64,000 bases of DNA from a bacterium. Lineage in GTDB: Bacteria; Pseudomonadota; Alphaproteobacteria; Caulobacterales; Caulobacteraceae. Shown piece after piece: positions 25,029 to 34,635 of this stretch. Location: positions 62,001 to 126,000 of the forward strand of contig JAVBXP010000029.1 in NCBI GenBank assembly GCA_030824495.1, written 5' to 3'. The notes under the pieces are model-generated. The model ran no database searches. It had not been told where the DNA came from and was given only the letters and a program-made list of their open reading frames with translations. Position numbers and translations under genes: made by a program. Numbering within the stretch: position 1 is the first letter of the stretch; every line of letters begins with the position of its first letter.

Positions 25029-26864
25029 ATGAGCGCCGAATCTCCCCTCACCTGGACGCCCGACGGGCAGCCCCGCTCCCGCCTCTATGGCGATGTCTAT
25101 TTCTCCGCCGAGGATGGGCTGGCCGAGACCCGCGCGGTCTTCCTCGAGGGCTGCGGCATGCCCGGGGCCTGGCAAGGCCGCTCGGCCTTCTGCGTCGGCG
25201 AACTCGGTTTCGGCACCGGCCTTAATATCCTGGCCCTGCTCGATCTTTGGCGCCGCACGTCGGCGCCCGGCGCGCACCTTCACATCTTCAGCATCGAAGC
25301 CCACCCGATCACCGCCACCGAGGCAGGCCGTGCGCTGGCCCATTGGCCCGAACTGAAGGATCTCGCCGACCTGCTCGCCGCGCGGTGGCCCGGTCAGGCC
25401 AGAGGCTTCCACCGCGTCGACTTCCCGGAGGCGCGCGCCACCCTCGACCTGGCGGTGATGGACGTCGAAAGCGCGCTGGCCGCCTGGAGCGGTTCAGCCG
25501 ACGCCTGGTTCCTCGACGGCTTTTCACCGGCGCTCAATCCCGACATGTGGCGCGAAGAGATCATGGCTCTGGTCGCCGCTCGCTCGGCGCCCGGCGCACG
25601 CGCGGCGACCTTCACCGTGGCCGGAGCCGTGCGACGCGGCCTGGCCGACGCAGGCTTTGAGGTCGAAAAGATGCCCGGCTTCGGTCGCAAGCGCCAACGG
25701 CTGGAGGCCAGGCTGGCAGGCGCTCCGCCAGCTGACCGCCCCATGCCCCGCGTCGCGGTGATCGGCGCCGGCATCGCGGGAGCCTCAGCCGCCCGCGCCC
25801 TGCGCGCCCTCGGCTGCGAGCCCGCCGTCCTGGACGCCGAGGGCGCGGGCGCAGGCGCCTCAGGAAATCCAGCCGCCCTGGTCACCCCGCGCCTGGACGC
25901 TGGCCTGGGCCCCGTCGCCCAGCTCGGCGCCCAGGCCTTCGCGCGCGCGGTCGATCTCTACCGGGCCGAGCCCGCATCGATCATCTCCAGCGGCGTGATG
26001 CAGCTGACGGCCTCGGAGAAGGATGAGGCGCGTTTCGCCAAGATCGCCGCCTCCGACATCTTCGAACCCGGCGCTCTTGAGCCCCTGAACGCAGGCCAGG
26101 CGACCGCGCGACTGGGCGAGGCCGCGCCTTCCGCCCTCGACCTGATCCCCGCGCTGGTCATCGAGCCCCAGGCGATACTGCGCCGGTGGGCAGGACCGAT
26201 CACCGGCGCCAAGGTCACGGCGATCAATCGCGAAGATGACGCCTGGGCGCTGCGAGATCTGGCAGGCGCCCTGATCGCGACCGTCGACGCCGTGATTCTG
26301 GCCGCCGGCCCCGCCAGCGCCGCGCTCTGGGCGCCTTTGGAGCTCGGCGCGGTTCGCGGCCAGGCCAGCTGGACCCAGGGTGCGTCCATAGATCAGGCCG
26401 TCGCCTGGGGCGGCTATGCGATCCCCACCCGCGACGGCGTGCTGTTCGGCGCCACCCATGACCGCGACGACACCGGGGACGAGGTGCGCGAGGCCGATCA
26501 CGTGAGGAACCGCGCGACCTTGGCCGCCGCCCTGCCTGGCTTGGCGGGGGAGCTGGCGGCCGCGCCGCTGGAGGGCCGCGCCTCCATTCGCGCCACGACG
26601 ACTGATCGTCTGCCCATCGCCGGCGCGGCTGAGACCGCGCCCGGCCTCTATCTCCTCACCGGCTTCGGCTCGCGCGGCTTTTCGCTCGCACCGCTATTGG
26701 CCGAGCATGTCGCGGCTCTCGTGCTAGGCGCGCCTTCGCCGCTGCCCGGGCCGATCGCAGAGGTGGTGGACCCGGCTCGTTTCCGCTTGCGAGCCGAGCG
26801 CCGGGGTCGCACCGTCACCTTGGACGAGAACCAAAAGCCACAACTCGCCAAGGGAGTTGATTGA
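25029..26864 (+). CDS. mnmC: Bifunctional tRNA U34 modification enzyme MnmC
   Basis: A 611-residue two-domain enzyme. The N-terminal methyltransferase (MnmD) shows the SAM motif GELGFGTGLNIL and the catalytic region WFLDGFSPALNPDMW. The C-terminal FAD oxidoreductase begins near residue 240 with AVIGAGIAGASAARAL and ends PGLYLLTGFGSRGFSLAPLL. It removes the carboxymethyl group from cmnm5s2U34 and then methylates nm5s2U to give mnm5s2U in tRNA. Length agrees with the family (about 600-670). It overlaps the next gene by 1 nt. Confidence 0.93.
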   Translation: MSAESPLTWTPDGQPRSRLYGDVYFSAEDGLAETRAVFLEGCGMPGAWQGRSAFCVGELGFGTGLNILALLDLWRRTSAPGAHLHIFSIEAHPITATEAGRALAHWPELKDLADLLAARWPGQARGFHRVDFPEARATLDLAVMDVESALAAWSGSADAWFLDGFSPALNPDMWREEIMALVAARSAPGARAATFTVAGAVRRGLADAGFEVEKMPGFGRKRQRLEARLAGAPPADRPMPRVAVIGAGIAGASAARALRALGCEPAVLDAEGAGAGASGNPAALVTPRLDAGLGPVAQLGAQAFARAVDLYRAEPASIISSGVMQLTASEKDEARFAKIAASDIFEPGALEPLNAGQATARLGEAAPSALDLIPALVIEPQAILRRWAGPITGAKVTAINREDDAWALRDLAGALIATVDAVILAAGPASAALWAPLELGAVRGQASWTQGASIDQAVAWGGYAIPTRDGVLFGATHDRDDTGDEVREADHVRNRATLAAALPGLAGELAAAPLEGRASIRATTTDRLPIAGAAETAPGLYLLTGFGSRGFSLAPLLAEHVAALVLGAPSPLPGPIAEVVDPARFRLRAERRGRTVTLDENQKPQLAKGVD

Positions 26865-27262
26865 TGACAACGGCTTCAGTTTGGGCCGCTGCGAGCGCCG
26901 CCCTGCTTCTGGTCGGCGCATGCGCCAGCAACGATCCGGAAAGCCCGCGGGCCTCTAACCCCAACCGCCAGTGTTTCTTCGCCAACAGCGCCCGCGGCTT
27001 CACCGTGGTCGACACCCAGACCGTCCATGTCCGGGTCGGCACGCGCGATGTCTACCGGCTCGACCTGATGGGAACCTGCCCGGACATCAATTGGAACCAC
27101 CAGATCGCTCTGGTCTCACGCGGCAGTTCATCGATCTGCACCGGAACGGGCGCCACCGTCGTCACGCGCGGCCCGACCGGGCAGCAGCGATGCCCGGTGC
27201 GGATGGTGACTAAACTGAGCGCCGAGGAAGTCGAGGCGCTGCGCCCCCGCGACCGGCCTTGA
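26864..27262 (+). CDS. DUF6491-like lipoprotein
   Basis: A 132-residue protein with signal peptide MTTASVWAAASAALLLVGA and lipobox Cys (VGAC). The mature part has RQCFFANSARGFTVVD, YRLDLMGTCPDINW and SSSICTGTGA with four cysteines, the layout of the DUF6491 family common in Caulobacterales and Sphingomonadales. Function is unknown. Its ATG overlaps the mnmC stop (TGATG), so it is probably translated from the same mRNA, though a functional link to tRNA modification is not implied. Confidence 0.75.
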   Translation: MTTASVWAAASAALLLVGACASNDPESPRASNPNRQCFFANSARGFTVVDTQTVHVRVGTRDVYRLDLMGTCPDINWNHQIALVSRGSSSICTGTGATVVTRGPTGQQRCPVRMVTKLSAEEVEALRPRDRP

Positions 27263-27276
27263 GCCGCAAATAGATC

Positions 27277-27306
27277 GGGCGTCGCCCCGAAGGACGACGC
27301 CCTTTT
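27277..27306 (+). terminator. Terminator between DUF6491 gene and TonB receptor 1
   Basis: GGGCGTCG (27277-27284) and CGACGCCC (27295-27302) form an 8-bp stem followed by TTTT on the plus strand. A second inverted repeat, GTTCGGAG with CTCCGAAC (27316-27343), lies beside it and may stop the convergent receptor transcript. Confidence 0.8.
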
Positions 27307-27359
27307 AACCTGACCGTTCGGAGCGCCAAGCGACACTCCGAACGGGACAGTCTTGCGAC

Positions 27360-30300
27360 CTAGAAGCGCTTCCTGAGCGACATCGAATAGACGCGGCCCA
27401 GCGGGTTTCCGCTGCCCGGATCGTAGTTGTACTGAGTGCCCAGGGCGAACGGCGGGTCCTCGTCGAAGATGTTCTGGACCGTCAGAGTCGCCGTCGTTTC
27501 CCAGGGCAGTTCGACCCGGTAGGTCAGGTCGTGCTGCCAGTATTCCGGGATCTTGATCGAGGTCTTCAGCGCCGCGGCCAAGGCGATGGAGTTGGTTTCC
27601 ACCTGGGTGGTCGAGGACACGTGGCGGACCTGCCAGCGAACGTTATGGATGCCGCCGGACCAGTTCATGAACGCGTTGGCGCGCAGCCTGTTGTAGCCGG
27701 TGAACAGCGAGGCCCGGTAGGTGCCCGCCCGTTCCTGCACGCCCGCCGCGTTCGACGGGAAGCCCTCGATCATGTAGGGCGCCTCGTCGTACTTCAGCAG
27801 ATAGGTGCCGTCGAAGCCGGCCGTCAGGTCGCCGCCCCACAGTTCGGCCACGTCCATATTGGCCTGGAAGTCGACGCCCGAGGTCTTCACCTTGCCGCCG
27901 TTGATGTACTGGGTGCGGTACGACAGGATGTTGGCGCGTCCGCAGGCTCCGGAGAAGGTGAAGCGCGCCTGGACATCGGCGTACGCCGCCTGACCGCAGT
28001 TGCCGGTCGCCGACCCGCCGGGGAACATGACGTTGAGTAGGTCGGCGGTGGCTTCCGAGGTCAGCGCGTCCTCGAAGTCGAAGTTCCAATAGTCGACGGT
28101 CGCGCGGAACCGGGAGAAGTCGACCGCCGCCCCGACGTTGTAGGTCAGCGCCGTTTCAGCCTCCAGGTCCGGGTTTCCGAACAGGTCGTTGGCGCGGTAG
28201 GTGCCGTTGGCGTTGGTCAGGCCACGCGTGAAGTTGGTCGTGGTGATGGTCGCGGCCGGGGCCCGATAGGTGGTGCTGACCGAACTGCGCAAGGCTAGCC
28301 AATCCAGAGCCTGCCAACGGATCGAGGCCTTGGGATTGAAGGTCTCGCCTTGGCTTTCGTAGTACTCGTAGCGGCCAGCGACCGTCAGCTGCAGATCCTC
28401 GGTGATCGGGAACAGCATCTCGCCGAAGACAGAGCTGATCTTCCGGTTCACGTCATAGGGCCGCAGGTTGGCGTTGAACAGGAACGGGCCGTTCGCCGTG
28501 GTCGGGCAGAACGGCGCGCCGTCCCCAAACGGCGGGGAGTCGACGCAGGGCGTGGCGTTGGCGTCGTAGAGGACGTCCGGGTCCTGAATGGTCCGGTCGT
28601 AGCGGAATTGCCCGCCCGCCGCCCAGGCGATCGCGCCGCCAGCCAGTTCCCACGGCAGTTCGCCGTTCATCACCGCGTCGGCGACGAACAGCTCTGACGA
28701 TATCTCGTTGTACTGCTTCGCGCTCATCCAGGAGACGACGTCGGCACGGGCGGCCGCCGCATCATTGAAGCCGGGAATGGCGCTGTTCGCGATATGGAAC
28801 GGGTTGGGTCCGACCTGCGCCAGGCTTTCGTCGAAGGCGTTGGTGAAGGGATTGAAGAAGAAGCACCCCATCGCCGCATTGCCGGCGTTGGACGTGAAGT
28901 TCGCCGTCTCCGACGCGGTGCACTGATCGGGCGCCCCATCGCGGCTGGCGAACCCGCGAAGCCCCAGCTGCAGCCGGTTCACCGCCAAGTCTTCGAGATT
29001 ATAGTTGTAGTCCTGCTTTTGGTACGTGAGCGCGACATCGAAGCCGATGCCGTTGTCGAACTTGCCCGTGAAGCCGCCCGACACCCGCGCGGTGTCCACC
29101 TTGTAGGTGTAGTGCGCGTGCTCATCGTCCGTGGATGGATTGCCGCCAAAGCCGATCGGACGCCAGACGCTTTGGCTCGCCGCCACACCGTTGGTCAGGG
29201 CGCTGGCGACGCCGGCCCGCGCCGTGGCCAGGCCGGCGGCGCATGACGCCGCATCGACCCCATAGGGCAGGACCGCGCCACTGCAGTTCGCCGAATTGAT
29301 CTGACCGATCAGCGCCACAAGGCCGGGATTGGTGTTCGGAATGTAGAAACGCGACTGCTCGCCCGTGCCGGTGGCCGGAATCGGCGAGACCCCGCCGCCG
29401 GGCGAGGCGCCCGAGGCCAGTTGAGGGGCCGGGAACTGGTTTGGCCCGGTCACCGCCCAGCTTTGCAGGGGTGTTTCATGCATCGCGTACAGCACTTCGA
29501 TATTGGCGCGGATGTTGTCCGTCACATCGAAGTTGAACTTGCCGTAGGCTTGGTAGTGATGCTCGTCCTCAACCAGATTGTCGAAGCTGGTGTACTGGAA
29601 ATTACAGACATTGCTGTCTGGCACCACGGCTCGGGCGCCGATCAAGGTGGTCAGGCTGTAAGGCGCGCCGCCATTGGCCGCGCAACCGATGTCCGGGAGG
29701 CTCCCGGCGAAAGTAGCCGAGGTGAAGCCGGTGTTCGGCGATCCGACGGGCGCAGTGGCCGCGTAGTTGTATCCGCCCGGGTTGCCGGTTCCTGCCCAGC
29801 CGCCCAACGGGTTCTCCAGGAAGCCCTGGGGTCCGGTGCGGATCGCCCAATCGCGTTCGAAGATCGACATCTCCGAGCGCCGCCGATAGCCCAGGGTGAC
29901 CAGAGCGTCAGCCCGTTCCCACTTGTGTCCCCACGCCAGCGAAGCCTCGTAGTCGCCGTTCGAACCTTCGATCGCCTGGTACTGACCCGTCAGTTCGAAG
30001 CCCTCAAGGTCCGTCCGGGTGATGAAGTTGACCACCCCGCCGATGGCGTCCGAGCCGTAGGTGGCGGCCGCGCCGTCCTTCAGCACTTCGACCCGGCCGA
30101 TCGCAGCTGTCGGCAGCAGGTTGATGTCGACCGAGTTCAGCCCCTGTGGCGACACCGGCACCCGCCGGCCGTTGAACAGCACCAGGGTTCGCGCCCCGGT
30201 CACCGCCGAGTTCAAACTGCGGAGGTTGACGGTCGCCGCGCCTGAGCCGGAACCGAAGCGGTTGTTTTCGCCGATCACGGCGCCCGAGGACGGGATGGTC

Positions 30301-30527
30301 TTGATGAACTGCACCATGGTTGGTGAACCACGGGCCTCAAGTTCCTTCGAACTGATCACGTCCACGGGCAAAGCGGCGTCTTCAGGCGTGCCGGCGATGA
30401 ATGAGCCGGTGACGATGACCTCTTCTACCGTAGATGGGCCGCTAGACTGGGCCGCGGCGCTGGTGGCGCTAATTGCCATGGCGACAGCCAGAATCGAGCC
30501 GCCGCAGAAATATCTGCTCTTCAACAT
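27360..30527 (-). CDS. TonB-dependent outer-membrane receptor 1
   Basis: A 1055-residue TonB-dependent receptor. It has a signal peptide (MLKSRYFCGGSILAVAMAIS), then VEEVIVTGSFI at the start of the plug domain (about residues 35-165, with GAAATYGSDAIGGVVNFITR), and a 22-strand barrel ending in SMSLRKRF. It imports an unknown substrate using TonB energy. Its sequence is very close to the next upstream receptor over the whole length, pointing to tandem duplication. No transport or catabolic genes adjoin it. Confidence 0.93.
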   Translation of the reverse strand: MLKSRYFCGGSILAVAMAISATSAAAQSSGPSTVEEVIVTGSFIAGTPEDAALPVDVISSKELEARGSPTMVQFIKTIPSSGAVIGENNRFGSGSGAATVNLRSLNSAVTGARTLVLFNGRRVPVSPQGLNSVDINLLPTAAIGRVEVLKDGAAATYGSDAIGGVVNFITRTDLEGFELTGQYQAIEGSNGDYEASLAWGHKWERADALVTLGYRRRSEMSIFERDWAIRTGPQGFLENPLGGWAGTGNPGGYNYAATAPVGSPNTGFTSATFAGSLPDIGCAANGGAPYSLTTLIGARAVVPDSNVCNFQYTSFDNLVEDEHHYQAYGKFNFDVTDNIRANIEVLYAMHETPLQSWAVTGPNQFPAPQLASGASPGGGVSPIPATGTGEQSRFYIPNTNPGLVALIGQINSANCSGAVLPYGVDAASCAAGLATARAGVASALTNGVAASQSVWRPIGFGGNPSTDDEHAHYTYKVDTARVSGGFTGKFDNGIGFDVALTYQKQDYNYNLEDLAVNRLQLGLRGFASRDGAPDQCTASETANFTSNAGNAAMGCFFFNPFTNAFDESLAQVGPNPFHIANSAIPGFNDAAAARADVVSWMSAKQYNEISSELFVADAVMNGELPWELAGGAIAWAAGGQFRYDRTIQDPDVLYDANATPCVDSPPFGDGAPFCPTTANGPFLFNANLRPYDVNRKISSVFGEMLFPITEDLQLTVAGRYEYYESQGETFNPKASIRWQALDWLALRSSVSTTYRAPAATITTTNFTRGLTNANGTYRANDLFGNPDLEAETALTYNVGAAVDFSRFRATVDYWNFDFEDALTSEATADLLNVMFPGGSATGNCGQAAYADVQARFTFSGACGRANILSYRTQYINGGKVKTSGVDFQANMDVAELWGGDLTAGFDGTYLLKYDEAPYMIEGFPSNAAGVQERAGTYRASLFTGYNRLRANAFMNWSGGIHNVRWQVRHVSSTTQVETNSIALAAALKTSIKIPEYWQHDLTYRVELPWETTATLTVQNIFDEDPPFALGTQYNYDPGSGNPLGRVYSMSLRKRF

Positions 30528-30936
30528 TGGTTTCCTTCCCCCTCGGGAGCCGCCCGCATCTGACCGCGCGAACTTCTCGTCTCCTGAGCTGAAAGATCAT
30601 CCAACAGCGATATGCCGGACGCTAGATACTTTTCAGAAATGCAACATATCGGTGTTGTGGGAAATAAAGACACCCAACAGTCAAGGTGATCGCCGATTAC
30701 AAAACATTGTTCGGATTGATCTTAATGGCGATTAGACCCAGGAAACCGAGGCTCGGCAAAGGTTTCAGCCCAGAAGCCTTCCTATCGACCTCGCGTCCGC
30801 AGGGGTGTTGGCCGAGGGCCTTCTGGGGCGCTTTTAAGCCCGATGAGAGCTCACCTAGCGGAAGCTTAGCGGCCAAGTGTTGCAAGAAAGCCGCGCTTGA
30901 AGCGCGGGAATAGCGATCTGACGCCCCATACCCCCA
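30528..30936. other. Gap upstream of receptor 1
   Basis: This 400-bp stretch should contain the promoter of receptor 1. The receptor's ribosome site is GGGGGAAGGAAACC just before the ATG. I see no gene or repeat; the region near 30640-30720 is relatively A+T-rich. Confidence 0.5.
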
Positions 30937-30968
30937 ATAAGAAACGCCGCCCTCTCTCGAGGACGGCG
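30937..30968 (-). terminator. Terminator of receptor 2
   Basis: On the minus strand CGCCGTCCTC and GAGGGCGGCG form a 10-bp stem (one G-T pair) with a 4-nt loop, followed by TTTCTTATT. It lies 27 bp after the stop of receptor 2. Confidence 0.75.
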
Positions 30969-30995
30969 CTCCGATATCATCTGTCTTGAAGAAAC

Positions 30996-33900
30996 CTAGA
31001 AGCGCTTCTTCAGAGCGACCGCATAGACCCGGCCCAGCGGATTGGCGCTGGAGGGGTCGTAGTTGTACTGCGTGCCGATAGCGAACGGCGGATCCTCGTC
31101 GAACAGGTTCTGGATGCTGAGCGTGGCCGTCGTGTCCCAAGGCAGCTCGGCCCGGTACGTCAGGTCATGTTGCCAGTATTCCGGGATCTTGGTCGTTCCC
31201 TTGGTCGCCAGGGCCAGACCGATGGAGTTGGTCTCGATCTGGGTGACGGAGCTGGTGTGGCGGACCTGCCAGCGAAGGTTGTGCATGCCGCTCGACCAGT
31301 TGACGAAGGCGTTTGCGCGCAGCTTGTTGTAGCCCGTGAAGATCGAGGCGCGGTACGTGCCGGCTCGCTTCTGGGTTCCAGCCGCCGGCGCGGAGATGCC
31401 TTCGATTTGGTAGGGATCTTCGTCGTAGTTCAGCAGGTAGGTGCCGTCGACGCCGGTGGTCATTTGACCGCCGAACACTTCACCAACATCCACGTTGAAC
31501 TGGAAGTCGACGCCCGACGTCTTCACCCGGCCACCGTTGATGTACTGGGTCCGATAGGACTGCACATTGGCCCGGCCGCAGCCGGCGTCGGTGAAGGTGA
31601 AGCGGCTTTGCAGAGCGGCGTAGGCCGGATTGGCGCAGTTGGCCGCCGCACCGCCTGGGAACATCGCCGCGAGCATGTCGGTCGCCGATTCCAGGACCAG
31701 TTGGTCCTCGAAATCGAAGTTCCAGTAGTCCACCGTGGCGCGGAAGACGCCGATCTTGGCCATGGCCCCGACGCTGTAGGTGAACGCAGTTTCCGGATCG
31801 AGATCCGGGTTGCCGTACTGGTCGTTGGCGCGCCACGTGCCGTTGGCGTTGGTCAGACCGCGCGTGAAGTTGGTCTGGGTGATGACCGCCGAAGGCGCCC
31901 GGTAAGTCGTGCCGACCGAACCGCGCAGGGCCAGCCAGTCCATCGCCTGCCAGCGGACCGAAGCCTTCGGGTTGAAGGTCTCGCCCGTGGAGGCCGAATA
32001 CTCGTACCGGCCCGCCAGGGTCAGTTCGAGGTCATCGGTGATGGGCAGCAGAGTTTCGGCGAAGAGCGAGCCGATTTCACGCGACACGTCGTATTGCGCC
32101 AGGTTGGCGTTGAACAGGAACGGCCCGGTCGGAACCAGGCAGAACGGCGAACCGTCGCCGAACGGCGGCGAGTCCACGCAAGGCGTGGCGTCGACGTCGT
32201 GCATGCTGTCCGGGTTTTGCGAGACGCGGTCGTAACGATACTGACCACCGGCGGCCCAGCGGATCGCCCCGCCGCCCAGTTCGATAGGCAACTCGCCATT
32301 GGTCACCAGGTCGGCGACGAACATGCGGGTCGAGGTCTTGTTCACCAGACGCTCGTCCATCCAATCGACCACCGCGGCGCGGTTGGCGACCGCCTCGTTG
32401 AAGCCCGGGATGGTGCTGTTGGCGACATAGAACGGGTTAGCCGGCACGTTGGACAGGCTTTGGGCCATGCCGTTGGTGAACGGGTTGAAGTAGAAGCACC
32501 CGATGTTCGCGTTGCCCGCATTGTTCGTGAAGTTCGCGGTTTCCGCGGCGGTGCATTGGTCGGCGGCGCCGGACCGGCTGGCGAAGCCGCGCAGGCCTTG
32601 CTGCAGACGGTTGACCGAGATGTCTTCCTGAACCCGCGTGTAGTCCTGCTGCTGATAGGTCAGCGCCAGGTCCCAGCCGATACCGTTGTCCATCTCGCCC
32701 TTGAAGCCGCCGGCGACACGGAAGGTGTCGACCTTGTAGCTGTAATGGGCGTGCTTATCCTCGGTGTACGGATTGCCGGCGAAGCCGATCGGACGCCACG
32801 AGGTCTGGCTGGTCGCCACACCGTTGGCCGCCGCGCTGGCCAGGCCCTGGCGAGCCTGGGCCAGACCGGTGGCGCAGGACGCCGCATCAACGCCGTAGGG
32901 CAGGACTGTACCGTTGCAGTTGGCGCTGCTGATCTGGCTGATCAGCGCTTGCAAGCCGGGGTTGCTGCCCGGGATATAGAAGCGGCCCTGGTCAGACGGC
33001 GGGTTGGCTGGGATTGGCGAAGTGCCGCCGGCCAGCAACGGGGTCGGGAACTGGTTCGGTCCCGTGATCGCCCAGCTTTGGTTGGGCGTGTCGTGCATGG
33101 CGTAAAGCACTTCGACATTGGCCGAGAGCTTCTCGGTGATGTCGAAGTTGAACTTCCCGTACGCCTGGAAGTGCTCTTCCTCTTCAATGAGGTTGTCGAA
33201 CACCGTGTACTGGAACTGGCAGGAGTTCGCGTCGGGGACGATCGACCGCAGGCCGATCACGGTGCTGATGTTATAGGGCGCGCCGCCATTGGCCGCGCAG
33301 CCGATGTCCGGCAGGCCGCCCGTGAAGCTGGCCGAGGTAAAGCCGGTGTTCGGAGATCCGACCGGCGCGGTCGTGGCGTAGTTATACTGCCCCGGGTTGC
33401 CGGTGCTGGCCCAGCCGCCCAGCGGGTTTTCCTTGAAGCCGTCGACGCCGGTGCGCAGCGCCCAGTCACGTTCCTGGATCGCCAGCGGCGAGCGATGGCG
33501 ATAGCCGATGGTGACAAGCGCGTCGGCGTTGTCCCACTTCTTGCCCCAGGCGAGGCTGCCTTCGTAGTCGCCGTCCGAACCGGAGATGGCCTGATACTGG
33601 CCTGTGACCTCGAAACCATCGAGGTCGGTGCGGGTGATGAAGTTGACCACGCCGCCGATGGCGTCTGAGCCGTAGGTCGCCGCCGCGCCGTCCTTCAGCA
33701 CCTCGACCCGGCCGATCGCGGCGGTGGGCAGCAGGTTGATATCGACCGAGTTCAGGCTTTGGGGTGACACAGGCACCCGGCGGCCGTTGAACAGCACCAG
33801 GGTGCGCGACCCGGTCGAAGGCGAGTTCAGGTTACGGAGGTTGATCGTCGCCGCGCCCGAGCCGGAGCCGAAGCGGTTGTTCTCACCGATAACCGCGCCC

Positions 33901-34136
33901 GAAGACGGAATGGTCTTGATGAACTGGACCATGGTCGGCGAACCACGGGCCTCAAGCTCCTTAGAGCTGATGACGTCCACGGGCAGCGCGGCGTCTTCAG
34001 GTGTGCCGGCGATGAATGAGCCGGTAATCACCACCTCTTCGACCGTAGTCTCCTGGGCGGCGGCGAAACCCGACACCCCGAACGCCAGAGCGACGGCCAA
34101 AATTGACCCACCGCAGAAATAACTGCTCTTCAACAT
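30996..34136 (-). CDS. TonB-dependent outer-membrane receptor 2
   Basis: A 1046-residue receptor from ATG 34136, which is preceded by GGGGGAAAGGAAAC; an in-frame start 11 codons upstream would put charged residues before the signal peptide MLKSSYFCGGSILAVALAFG. The plug contains VEEVVITGSFIAGTPEDAAL and the barrel ends AVALKKRF. By eye it is identical to receptor 1 over long runs in the plug and many barrel strands, with differences clustered in loops. Tandem paralogues with divergent loops often take up related but distinct ligands. Substrate unknown. Confidence 0.93.
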   Translation of the reverse strand: MLKSSYFCGGSILAVALAFGVSGFAAAQETTVEEVVITGSFIAGTPEDAALPVDVISSKELEARGSPTMVQFIKTIPSSGAVIGENNRFGSGSGAATINLRNLNSPSTGSRTLVLFNGRRVPVSPQSLNSVDINLLPTAAIGRVEVLKDGAAATYGSDAIGGVVNFITRTDLDGFEVTGQYQAISGSDGDYEGSLAWGKKWDNADALVTIGYRHRSPLAIQERDWALRTGVDGFKENPLGGWASTGNPGQYNYATTAPVGSPNTGFTSASFTGGLPDIGCAANGGAPYNISTVIGLRSIVPDANSCQFQYTVFDNLIEEEEHFQAYGKFNFDITEKLSANVEVLYAMHDTPNQSWAITGPNQFPTPLLAGGTSPIPANPPSDQGRFYIPGSNPGLQALISQISSANCNGTVLPYGVDAASCATGLAQARQGLASAAANGVATSQTSWRPIGFAGNPYTEDKHAHYSYKVDTFRVAGGFKGEMDNGIGWDLALTYQQQDYTRVQEDISVNRLQQGLRGFASRSGAADQCTAAETANFTNNAGNANIGCFYFNPFTNGMAQSLSNVPANPFYVANSTIPGFNEAVANRAAVVDWMDERLVNKTSTRMFVADLVTNGELPIELGGGAIRWAAGGQYRYDRVSQNPDSMHDVDATPCVDSPPFGDGSPFCLVPTGPFLFNANLAQYDVSREIGSLFAETLLPITDDLELTLAGRYEYSASTGETFNPKASVRWQAMDWLALRGSVGTTYRAPSAVITQTNFTRGLTNANGTWRANDQYGNPDLDPETAFTYSVGAMAKIGVFRATVDYWNFDFEDQLVLESATDMLAAMFPGGAAANCANPAYAALQSRFTFTDAGCGRANVQSYRTQYINGGRVKTSGVDFQFNVDVGEVFGGQMTTGVDGTYLLNYDEDPYQIEGISAPAAGTQKRAGTYRASIFTGYNKLRANAFVNWSSGMHNLRWQVRHTSSVTQIETNSIGLALATKGTTKIPEYWQHDLTYRAELPWDTTATLSIQNLFDEDPPFAIGTQYNYDPSSANPLGRVYAVALKKRF

Positions 34137-34514
34137 AGATGTTTCCTTTCCCCCTCGAACCCGCGTCACGATTGAAATGTGGCGCTTGTCTTTGTTCGAG
34201 TACGGCGATCATCCGTGGAGTTCGTCGCAAGGGCCAGAGCGATGTTTCTTGAGTTGCAATCTTGAAATACTTGGTCTTGAAGCATATATTTTTGACGTAT
34301 CAGACAAATATGTACGAATGCAGCGTACCGACCCGAGGATAAATCGGCGGGATTGTCAGAAGAAAAACTAACCTGTTGCTTTTAGTGCAATTTTCAATCG
34401 ATCCACTCAACCGAACGTGGTTTGGATCATGCCCCTCGTTCGAAAACTCTGAGACTTGAGTCGGGGCCGTCCGAACGCGCCGAATGTGGCACTGTGGCGC
34501 CCAAGCCGCGCCCA
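34137..34514. other. Gap upstream of receptor 2
   Basis: This stretch holds the receptor 2 leader and promoter region. The part around 34260-34390 is A+T-rich compared with its surroundings. I see no gene, and no clear operator. Confidence 0.5.
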
Positions 34515-34516
34515 TG

Positions 34517-34552
34517 AAAAAAGGCGCCGCAGGGGAAACCCTGAGGCGCCTT
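34517..34552 (-). terminator. Strong terminator of receptor 3
   Basis: On the minus strand AAGGCGCC pairs with GGCGCCTT, with an inner AGGG-CCCT stem, followed by TTTTTT. It lies about 85 bp after the stop codon of receptor 3. Confidence 0.9.
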
Positions 34553-34635
34553 CAAGGCGAAACCCGGCCCGTGACAGGCGGGAATTGGCCGCCCGATTCT
34601 AGCCGGGCGGCCTGTCCGATCTATGCCGGCAAGAC

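Noticed and set aside
24372..25412. N-terminal extension of the hydrolase frame to 641 codons
   Set aside because: The extra part is antisense to the Ala-rich lipoprotein and mnmC, and a clear ribosome site and start exist at 24371.
31167..33668. 833-codon open frame on the plus strand
   Set aside because: It is a shadow of TonB receptor 2, with no recognisable domain or signal peptide.
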